The position numbers were made by a program, and so were the translations under genes. Under the pieces are notes generated by a model that saw only the letters and a list, made by a program, of their open reading frames with translations, did no database searches and was not told the DNA's origin. This document shows, piece by piece, positions 17,001 to 29,000 of a DNA stretch of 36,266 nt (position 1 is its first letter; every line of letters begins with the position of its first letter). Source of the DNA: Elusimicrobiota bacterium (GTDB lineage Bacteria > Elusimicrobiota > Endomicrobiia > Endomicrobiales > Endomicrobiaceae); assembly GCA_017525905.1 (NCBI GenBank), contig JAFXSD010000031.1, positions 1 through 36,266 on the forward strand, written 5' to 3'.

Positions 17001-20000
17001 AAGTCGTCATTATCTGTATATTTTCTATATGTGACATAGTCAATATAGAAAGCTGAAAAATCATAATTTTCATCTATTTTTCTTAATTTTCTTAAAAATT
17101 TTAAATATCTTCCTAAAAATTCCGTATCTGTTTTTTTCATTTCTTTAAGTTCAAAATTGATATAAAACTGTCTATCATATTGATAGCTACCAAACTTTTT
17201 GTATTCGGCTTCTATAGCGGCAATTAACTCTTTCTTTCTCTTCGGAATTTCTTCCGTGTCACTTCTTTCACGATCAACAAGTGAAGTTTTACCGAATAGA
17301 GGCAAAATAAGATTTGTTTGATAAAAATCTTTTAAATCATATAAACTTTTAGATTCTTGATTTTCATTAAAAAATCTATATACATCAAAAACAAACTCAA
17401 CATATTTTAAACTTTCGGGATGGTCTTTTAACCACATTATTTCTTCAGTAGTAACTCCAAAACCATAGGGAGTTGCATCTAATCTTTGATACTGTTGTAA
17501 ATTCGGATTCTCTTCAAAGAATTTTGCCGATTTTTTATCAGCTTCTTCTCTGTCTATTCCAAAAATTTCCGTCGGAATAAAAATTCTTATTTTTTTACCG
17601 GTCAATTTACTATCAGAAACTAAATATTTCATATGTTCATCTGTACTACTAAAATGTTTATCATAAAAAGCATAATATTCCATCCATTGCATTAATTTTG
17701 TTTCTTCCGATATAGCAGCAACAATATTTTTGCCGGAAAGGCCCAAAGAGAAACCATTAAAATTTTTAAAAGTTCTATATCTCTTAGATATCAAGCTTAA
17801 TATTACATCTTTCAATTTTTCAAATATATTTTGAGATATATTTTGAGTCTCTTGCTCATTTATTCCCCGACTAAAGTCTCCAAGTGTAGACACTTTGGCA
17901 CCATATTTTTGTGCATAAGAAATGAAATCACCATCATAAAGAGTATCTATTCCGCTTCTTTTAACACATTTTTCTAAAGGGGTTTCCTCTTTGGTTATAT
18001 CTTGAGTCTCTCCTTTATATCTCACATTTAGGAAATCTTTTATAGCATTAAGCATATAATCATCATTATCAGAAGTACTTCCATTTTTAAAATAATACAG
18101 CAAAATATTCTTTATAATATCAAAAGTTTTGTTATCAACCGTAATATTTCCTTTATTGAGGAAAGAATTTATTTCTCCTAGCACATTTAAAATTCTACCA
18201 GTAAAAGAACTGTTTTGTTCAAACAAATCTAAAAAATCAGTATATTTTAAAGAGCCATTTAAGATTTCTGTGAGAGTTTCCACTGTTAGATTTATATTTT
18301 GTTTTAATGATTCTTCTACTATAGTCAAACAAATTTTAACATGAGCTAATTTTAAATTATCTAATTGTTCAAGAATATAAGATTTTATCTCTGCACTTGT
18401 TTTCAAGTTTTCTATTTTTTTTCTCAATTGGGGTATATTACTATGTATAACATTTTTGACATCTTTTGAATCTATTTTACCTGATAAGTAGTATTTTATT
18501 ACTTCCACTGTGTAATCATCATATTTTGTAGTACCAACAGCATCTAATATCATATATGCTGCTACATCAACATCATTAACTATATTACTACCTTCGTTTT
18601 CTATAAAGATATTTAATCTGTTTGCTATTTCTCTCGCTCTTCTTTTAAAATTTCTATTTCCTTTAAACCAGTCAACAGATATGAATTTCTTTACAGAACT
18701 AACTGTTTTCCCTGTTTGATCTTCTACTTCTGTCTGACTTTTCTGTTGAGCTTGTTCAATCTGCGGATATGTCGGCTGTGTTTCCAGCTGTTGTATTTCG
18801 GGTTTATCTTCAACCTGTGGTGTTGTTTGTTTAGGCGTTTCTTCTAAAGTTTTTTCACCTTGCTCTTTTACGATTTCTTCTTCAATTTCTCCGGCTTTTT
18901 CTGTTATAGGCCTTATTTGAACTACATTTATTACCCCTTTATCCATTGCTATTTCTATATCTGCACCTTTTTTGTAATTTTCTCCCTGCAATTGCCTATA
19001 CTCTCTTAATAAACTAATTCCTAATATGCCTAAATTAAGTATTTCTTCTTCACTAAATATTTCCCTTGTAGAATCTTCATCGGACACTTCTTTTACTTCT
19101 CCGTTAAAACCATACTTATAATCTTGTCTTTCGGTATCATATCTCACAATATGCTCTTTGATGTATTCCAAGATTTTCTTTTCATCCCAATTTCCTAAAT
19201 CTATATTTTCGTCAATTTCAATTTCTATTGTACTTTGAATTTTTTCACCTGAAACGACTATTTCACCCTGACCAAAAGAACCACTTATTATTATCTTATT
19301 ATCTCTAACCAACATTACAGCAGATTTTTCAGAATCTACAGCTTCTTGAATTAATGCAGAAGGAATAAACGCTTGTCTGTTTGAACATTGATATGCAATA
19401 CTTTTTTCGCTAAACATTGACATTAATACTACATTTATTAAAGTATCAACCACATCTTCAACTTTTACACCTACTGCAGATTCTCCTACTCCCGCAGATG
19501 AAAAAGCGCTTCCATCTTCTCCTATAAACGCCGATCTTACAGCATATTTTGTAGTTCCTGTAAAAACAATATATTTACTTAGCTCTTTACTTAGTTCTTC
19601 TTTATCTTTTTGTGTCAAATTCCTTATTATATTTTGTATTTCTTTTGCTTTTCTTTTTGCTTCTTCTTCCTTTTTTTTGTTTGCTACTTGTCCTATTGCT
19701 TCCGATTCTATTAAGTTTATTAGTTTTCCATATAATTTGTTAAATTCTTTAAATCCCACTTTCTTCTGCAATATCCTAAAAAATACTCCGTAGCCTATCA
19801 TTGTCCCGGTTGGCACTCTAACATTTATTTTTAACATATTTGCAATTTTTTCTATCACACCAGACATATCTTGTAAATTCGTTGCCTTTGTCCCAAAATA
19901 TTCTTTAATTGTATCTTCTATTTCAGTAAAACTTCTTATAAAAGGTGATATTGATTCTTTTGTATAATTAATGTCCCATTTTCTTACTTCTTGTCTTGTT

Positions 20001-23000
20001 TTTATTTTTGGTTCTAATTTCTTTTTCTCTTTCTTTTCTCCCTGCACACCGGAAGATGATTCTAACTTATATTTTCTATATTCTTCTTTCTTTGCCTCAT
20101 CTTGCGATGTTCTGTTTACTACATCTTTATCGAACACTATAACTTTCCCAGTTTCTCCGTCAATGGCAATCTCATCTCCTTCACCAACAATTATTGTTTT
20201 TTCTTTAACTTCTTTTGCTGTAAAACCATTTATATTTTGTTCTTCTCCGGTATATTCCATATATCTTATTTCTGCAACAGTTTCACCGTTCCTATTGACA
20301 ATATTGGCACCTGTTATTATCGAAGCCGGAATTCCTTTCTCTTTTATTATTAATCCCTGATGACTTAATTCCATACCACTAGCTAAAACTATACCTTTAG
20401 CTTTTAATGTTCCTTCCATATCATCCGGAGATAAATATTTCTTAAACAAAATACTTTCTCCTTCAACAACATTTTTAGAATCAAAAACTACTCTTCCCAC
20501 TACAGAAGTTTTTTGCCCTCCCATTAATCTGCCGGCTGTTGAGATGTTTTCTGTTCTTTTTTCCTCTTCTCTCAATTCTTTTCTAAATGTTTCTTTTTCT
20601 CCTTCACCTTTTTGTCTGGAATTGTCATAAACTTTGTATCCTTCTTTTTGAATTGTGTCTATTAATTTCTCAGTAGTTATTGAACTTCTTCCTAATTGAG
20701 ATACAAGTTCAACATTTGCATATCTTATCATTCTATTAACGGGATTCTTCAATACTTTTACAAACAAATAATCTCCGTTTAATAATTGTAAATATCCGGT
20801 TTGATATTCTAACTGTCCAACTTTTGCCACTGTTTTTAATTTCAATATTTGAGGATTTTGTTTATTTAATTCGTCTACAATTGTTGCTTGTGTTAACAAT
20901 TCTGTTTCGTTATCTTGTCTTATATCTTGCAACATACTTTCTAAACCTGTGGTATAACTATATTCTTCCTTCGTTAAATTTCCATCCTTATTAACAATTA
21001 TTCTGCCTTCCGCAAAAGCTCTTCTTACGGGTTCATTAAAATATTTATCCAATCCGACTTGTCCCACAACTACAATACCGGTTTCATGTTCCGTGTAATA
21101 TATATCTTCATCCAATGGTAATTGGTTTAGACCCAAATCTTTCAATATTTGGTTTACTCTATCTAGGGTATAAGGATATCGCCCTTCTTTTATCATACTA
21201 TTAAATATTGTAAAATCGGGATCTTCCATTGTCAATATAGGACAATCATATTCATCATCAACTTTCACATACCTACCATCTAACTTATAGTATTTGCCTC
21301 TATAATATAAACCTTTTGAATGTTTTTCTTCAAATCTTTTTATCCTTTCTTTTCTTTCTTTGTCAGAGATTTTTCGCATGAGATATAAATCCACATCCAA
21401 GGCATCAGCAAACATAGACCTTTGTTCGAGTAATAAGTCCAGGTCTCTGGTATCACTAAACATAAACATTACATACCGTAAAATTGATGAAATATCAGTT
21501 TCTTCGGTTAGTCCTGTAGCAATATCCATTTTTGCATATAATAAATTATCTCTTTCTGTATCTGTCAGTACATCAAAACCTTGTTTTTTTAAAATTTCAG
21601 TTATCAGTTCTATTCTTTCGTTTCCCTCTTCCCAGAAATTTATAAAAACTCCTCTGTTTTTATTATCCAAATTTATTATTACTGTCGCACTATGTGCACC
21701 CAACTTCAAACTCATCAAAATAGTTTTTTCATCAAAAAACACACTCGAGTTTGGTCTAGATGTGAGAACCTTTGCCATACTTCGTATAAGCTTAATCTCT
21801 TCAGAGAAATACATGTTTTGTAAAATTTTTCTTACCTCAGGGCTAACATAACCATCTTTAGAAAAATTATAATATTCTTTATCTCCGAAACCAACTTTTC
21901 TCATTTTCACAAGAAAATTTCTTATTGTTCCCTGATGAATAATGTTTATTAAATCATTAATCGTAATATCTTCCGGAAGATTATTTGTGCTTTTTTCAAA
22001 GACTGAAAGATTGTATTTCCGGGATAAATCTTTCTGCTTAGAAATATTACTAATATTGTTAAAGAATATATTTACAAATTTTTCTACTTTATCTTTATCT
22101 AATTCTTCTGAGAAATTACACAATATTTCTATCATATCAATCAAAATATTTTTTATTCTGTCTAAATCCTCTTTTGAAGATGACTCGGAAAGTTCTGATA
22201 ATAATTTTAATACTTCCATATTCAATAATTCTAATTTTTTATATTTATCAAAAAGATTTGTAACATCGCTATCCATTTTTTCAGATATATCAAGTTTTTT
22301 ACCTGTATTTCCTTTTAAAGATTCTTGTAATAATGCTTGATTTTTTTGTCCATCAGGAAAAAAATCTCCGACGTATCTCGCCGCAAGATACTTTCCTGTA
22401 GTTTCTATTGCAGAGGGAGCAAAGCCTTTACTTCTAACAGCGTCTTCTTTTGCTATTTCTGTCGGGTTTAAGAAAAGCCTTATCCTTTCCCAATTCTTTT
22501 TTGCTATTGCCATTCTTTGAACTTTTACATTTTTGCAATCCGGTCTAAACATTCTGTTATTTTTAGCAACGATTTTTTCTGCCGCATAGTCACTCAAATT
22601 AGCTACACGAAGGAATATAGTAAGAGCTTGATCTATATAGTCATCAACTAATTTTTTTTGAACTTTTTCACTGATTTCTACCTGTCCACCTTCAGTTTTT
22701 GTAAAAAGAGGTTCCCTACATACAAAACTTAAAAAAGTATCCCGAACAGAATCCTCGCTAAAAATATTATTTCCTTGTTCTAACAAATCCAATTGAATTT
22801 CTTCTATATTCTCTATATCTGTCGGAGATAATTTCAAATACTCTTCATCTAATTTACTATGCTTTTCATCAAAACTCATATCTTGTTGAAAAATATTTAT
22901 TACATTTTCTATATATTCTATCCTCTGAGTTCCTTGTTCACTTTGTTTCCGTTGTTGCATTTCATTCCATGCAGTGTGAGTTTTAAACAAAGCTATTCGT

Positions 23001-26000
23001 GTTTTCGGATAAAGCATAATTATCACAAATCTGGCAAGCTTTTGAGCCAAATTCATTGTTAAAATTTTGTCTGCGAGAGATTGAGAGACAACTCGTCTAA
23101 TAATAATATTAACACCTTTAGATATACTCTCTCTCTTTTTTGTTTTCTGTTCAGACGACATTTCATCTTCCAAGTGTTCTTTTATAAATTTTTCTCTTAC
23201 ACCCGGAAAGAAAATACCTAATGCAATTCTCCAATCTTCCAATAAACTTATTATTATTTGCCCTATTTTACTATTCTCTGCTATTCCTAATTTGTCTAAT
23301 ATTTTTTGATTTCTTAGAGTTGTAAGTCTGGAAGTACTTATTATTTTTTCGGTTTCATCACCTTCAAAGAATTTTTCTCCCAACAGTTCGATTAATTTTT
23401 TTCTAAAGTCTGAATTTGCTTTTTCTACATCCTGCCCTGATATAAATATTGAGTGATTAGATCTATATATGTCTGAATTAAATATGTCTTCCAATGTTAA
23501 ATATTTAGGAATATACTCATTATTTTTAACCTTATTTGCTAAATACACAAATATTGAATACGTAGCATTACCAAAGTAGAGTACCGTTTTTTTTGTGTCT
23601 GTTTTATTCCTAAAAAATTCACATTTTATACTATATCCGGGTTTAATTTCTTGCCCGGCTTCAGTAACTATATTCGGTAGTCTTATTTCCAAATTCGCTT
23701 CTCTTTCAAAAGCTTTTAATCTTTCAAGAAGATTTTCGCAAAAATTATAAGAAGCACAAGAACTTAACTCTAAAGTTATTTCTTCCAAATTTGCTCCATT
23801 TTTATAAGATTTAAGTAGAGCTTCTGCCAATTCCGTTCTTGATATTTTACAGCTTTTCCCGGCCAAGCTTATATTATAATCTTCTCCGTGCCCGGCTATA
23901 ACAACAACCAAGTTCGATAATCCGTATTTCTTTTTCAAATAAATATATTCTTCTATCATTTTCAAGACTTTTTCTTTTTTATCTTCGGCATCCTCTTCTC
24001 CATTAATATCTAAGGGCATTGTAAGTCTTGTTTTATTTTCTATAAAATTAAGTATTGTACCAATTCCTCCGAAAGAGAATCGTCTGTCACCATTCTCATC
24101 TACTTCACCATTGGCGACACCTATTAAACCCGTATTACTTGCCCTTTCTTTGTTAACAAAGAAATCTTCACCTTCTTTTAAACTTATTTCAGTATCATCA
24201 CTTCCATCTCCGGAAAAAGCACTTTCATCAGAAAACACATATCTTTCTCTTAATAATTCCTTACCCTTAATAATTTCTTTTATACATTCTTCTATTATTT
24301 TATTTATATCTGTTTCTTCCAACAAAGATATCTTATCACCCAACTGAACGAATAAATGTTGTGCTGTTACCAAGGCAGATCTATATCGAATCAATGGAGA
24401 TAATTTCTCATTATTTTTGTTATATTCTTTTTCCAACAATTCTTTAAATACAGGATGAAAATATATCTTCATTGCTAAGCCGTTATAAAACATATACAAA
24501 TCAGAAATTCCATGATCAACCATATTTTTAAATAATGTTTTCAGTTCACTATCAAAGTTTGAATTATCGTGGTAAACCTTATTGGCATATTTTTCTAATC
24601 CGATTCCTTCAGAAAATATAAGATAAGCAATTAATGTTTTGTATGCTTTATCTTTAAAAAAATCTTTATTCCGTAAATAATATTGTAAAAAGAAATTTGA
24701 TATTTTATTATTTGTAATAATTTCGGTAAGATGTACATCTTCATATTCAACATGAGGCCCTATAACATTCGATAATTGGAGCATAAGATCTAATATTTCT
24801 CTAAAATTTTGTTCACCGAACTCGTTATTATAATAATCTCTTGCAAGGTCAACAACAATAGAAACAAATTCCGGATTACCTCTTATTTGTTTCTCATTTT
24901 GTTTAAAGAAATTATAGACAAAATCTTTTGAACTATCATTTAACATAAAGAATTTTTTAACGACATCAGCATTGTGTGAAATTATGTCACCTAAATCAAC
25001 ACGAACAAGATAAGAAATATATTGTATATTTTCATAAGTTTTGTCAGTTATTTCATAATTTTGGGATTGCAAATATTCTATTATGTGCTCGAAACTATAA
25101 CCGCTAAGTTTAACTCCATTAAAGATTAGATATTGAGAAATATCTACTTTTTTTCCCGGTTGCTGTACTGCAGGCCTTTCCTGTTGTCGTTGAGTTGATT
25201 GTTCAACCTGCGATACCGGTTCTTGTATTTCCTGCTGTTGCGGCTGAGAAGGTATTGAACTTTCAGAACCGGGATTTTCTTCTTTTGTTTCTACTGCAGC
25301 TCCTATAACATAGAACGGCATACCGGTAGATTCCTCATTTGTTGTTATTTCTCCGTTCTCATTTATTTTTATTTCCCTGCCTTCTTGGAAGGACATAAGG
25401 CCATCAGCTTCATCTTCCTGTGCATTTAACAATCCTCTATGGACACCGCTTAATCCTACTTGGGCAGAAAGGTTTAACATGTCAGTACTAGTTTCCTGCC
25501 CTTCATTATGAACATTATATACAGTAAATCCATTTATATTTTTATCACCTTGCTTTTCTTCATAATATTTAATATATATGGGTTTTGAAAGGTCGCCTAA
25601 GTTGCCATGAACAATTGCATTTTTTATAAATTCATTAATTGTTTTCCTACCTAATAACCATTTATTTCTATCATTATTCGAGTCTTTAAAGCTGGGCAGC
25701 CAATTATTCAAAGCTTCATTCAAATTTTTGGCAAATTGAATATATAACATAAATTTCTGTTTAGCAGATAAATTTTTAACATCATAAACTTGTGAAAAAG
25801 GATATATAACAAGAAATTTGTTTTCTTTTCGAGCTCTTTCCGCAGCACTTTTGTTTACAATATAGAGATCATCCAAATAAATTGTTTCAACTCCATCTTC
25901 GCCAAGATTCAAATGCTTTTTTAGAATATCAAGCGTTTCCTTATCGGAGTCAGTGTTTACAGGAACACCTTTTAATGAATTTACTGTATCGGCACTATCT

Positions 26001-29000
26001 TCCGATTTAGCAATAAAAATTTCTGTATTTCTGTCGTTACTTTTTACGGTAAATCTGTGAGCGGAAATTCTTATTTTTATGTTAAGTTCCTTTTCTATAT
26101 CTGCAACATTTTTAAGTCTTGATGTATCTTCCGTGTAATAATTTTTATCTTCAGTTTGAAGAAAAACTGTTCCATCATATTGTTTAAATCTTAAAGAGTA
26201 TTGTTTGGTGTTGTTATTCTTGCTTATGATAACAGATATATATCCATTGTCATATTTATCATAACGGACTGATGCCCGCGGTTTTCTGAAATTATTTAAG
26301 GTGTGGAGAATAAACTCCATAGCGGCTGTAACTGCTATTCCTGCAAAAGAAACAATAAAAGGAGTAAATGCCATAGGTATCAAAGATGCAATTAGTGCAG
26401 TAAAAACATATTTCCCTGCAGCAATGCCTGACCCGACACTTACAGACAATATAATCCAGTAAGAAATTATCTGTCCCATCGTAGGATTTTCGTGATCTTC
26501 AATAAAACTTTTAATATCTATTCTTTTCCCGAATATAGTTGTATTTATTGAAAAAACTTTCCAGAAAGGCAACATTTCATACCATACACCCATTAATATT
26601 CCTTTATATGTAAATCTAAACTCTTCGGGATTTTCATAAGCTTTATCTTTTTTGCCTTTTGCTTTTTGTCTTTCTGCATACTCTTTTAATTGTTCTTTTG
26701 TCGAATCGGACTGAAGTTCAAAATAAGAAGGTACATAAGATTCTTTTTTTTCAGTACCTAAACGCCTCCCTTCCATCATTTTTGCGAACTTTTCAATAAA
26801 ACTGCTTGGGATTATAGTAGCGGTATGAAGAACTCTTTTTTGTTCTTGACTTACTTCAGTCACTTCTTCTTGGGATTGTTCCGGACGACCTTCCGCGCCT
26901 TTTACTTTTTTAATAAAATCATCAAACAATCCTTTTACTGAATCATCCACCATAAATATGGTATGATTAGAGTGTTCAATTTCCGAATAATAAATATCTT
27001 GAAGTGTTATCTCCTTTGCATCGGGATGAGAAGAAAGATATCGGTTAATTGCATATTCCAAATTACCGCCATCATAATTGCCTAAAGTATAGCCAAATAC
27101 CATTTCTTTTCCTGCTTCACTAACAATCTGCATATAATATTCTATTCTTCTTTTTGCAAATTCTTCTTTTATCATTTCAGCTGTTTTATAAGAATGGCAA
27201 CAAGATAAATCTATTGTTATATGTTCCACTGTGTCTTTTATGTCTTCTTCACTCCATCTTCTAAGTCCTTCCTTAATTTTTTTTCTAATATTGTTTACTT
27301 CTTCTTCTATTTCTTTTTCTGTTTTATTTTCCTGCCTCATACGATTCACAGTTTCTTCTATATCTTTTTCTGTCCACTTCTCCTCTCTCATATCATTTAT
27401 TAGTTTTTCTACGGAATCCGCTATTTTTTTATTTACTTTTATATGACCTTTTTCCGAATAATACCATGTTCCGGTCCCACCATGTCCGTTAAATATTACT
27501 AACAAATTTTCGTTTTTCCCTTTCTCGTATCTAAACTTGGGAATTTCATCAAAAAAATCATTTATTCTCTTTTTTTGGTTTCTTTCTCTTGTAAAACTAA
27601 AATCGGATAATGATTTTTGAAGTTTAGTAAGCTCATTCTCTTCACCAGCAATATTCTCAGTGATTTTCATAGATATCTGAATACTTGTTACAAATAAAGG
27701 TACAACAATTGGAATGAATAGAAAAGCAAAGCCGGGAATACTAATAGATAGGGCAAAAACAGCCCAACTTCCTAATGTAAGCAATATCCCCAATTTATTT
27801 AGTTTTTCAAAAAAGTTATTAAGCTTTTTTCTTTTCTCATAAAAATCTTCTCCATCTGTTTCTTCATAAACAGACAAAATTCTTTTTATTTCCTTTTCGA
27901 TTATTTCTGCTTTTTGTTCTTCACTAATTTTTTCTCCATTATTTTCTATTTTATTAGAGACAAGTTGTCTTAACATTTCCTTATAAGAATTGGAATTAAA
28001 TCTATACCCGTTTCTGTTAAGTTTTATATCGGCTCTTTCGTTATGATTAGCCATTAATATTTTTGTTCTATCATTTATAAAAACCTTTTGCCCTGCTGTT
28101 TCAAGAATGGCGGATAATATAGATATAGCAAACTTAATAATCTTATTTTGCTCATTTAGATTTTGATTTTTAAATTCCGATATTGTTCCCGTTACTTCCA
28201 TAAATCTGCTTATTTTTATTGCATTTCTATATTGTATTAAAATAGGCAAATCTTTATATTGCTCTTGAAATTCCGGATTTAAAAAAACATTTAAAGCAAG
28301 TGCACCATTTTCTAAAGCTAAGTGATAAATCTTACTCCTTGATAAAGCATTAATTAAATTTTTCAATATTTTATAATTATTTTCGTTTACTTCAATATTC
28401 GTAGAAAGAAGGTCTAAAAGCAATGTTGCAAATTGATCACTATGCCCGTTAAAATCTTTTTCAATAAAGAAATTTAAGCTTGTTCTATTAATTTTCACAA
28501 GTGAATTTATTGTGTACGTTATTTCGGAATTGTATTCTTTAGGAGAAGCCAATAATCCACTTACTTTTTGTGCTAAATATTTAACCTCTTCCTCGGACAA
28601 CTCTTGCGTTTTAACAAGCAGTTTTCTTAACAAGAAGTTATCATTTTTCCAAGTAAAAGAGTTCATATCTATTTCACTGATAAAGACATCTACATATTTG
28701 TAATTTATGAAATTAAGTTTTATGTATTGTTTTTTTAAGTTTGGACTCAATGCCTTTTCTTGAAAAATAGTTTCATTAAGTAAAGAATTAAGTTTTTTTC
28801 TATTTCCTTTTAAATATTTTCGTATAGTATTTACGATATAAAGATCACTTTTTTTAGCATGTATCGCAAGTTGTATAATAGCACCTATCACATCAAAATC
28901 GGATTCTTTAATATTCTTAAACTTTACAAATATATTTAAAACATTAACAATTCTATAAAATCTGTCAACGAAATTTCTATTTTCTTCAAACAAATTAGTT

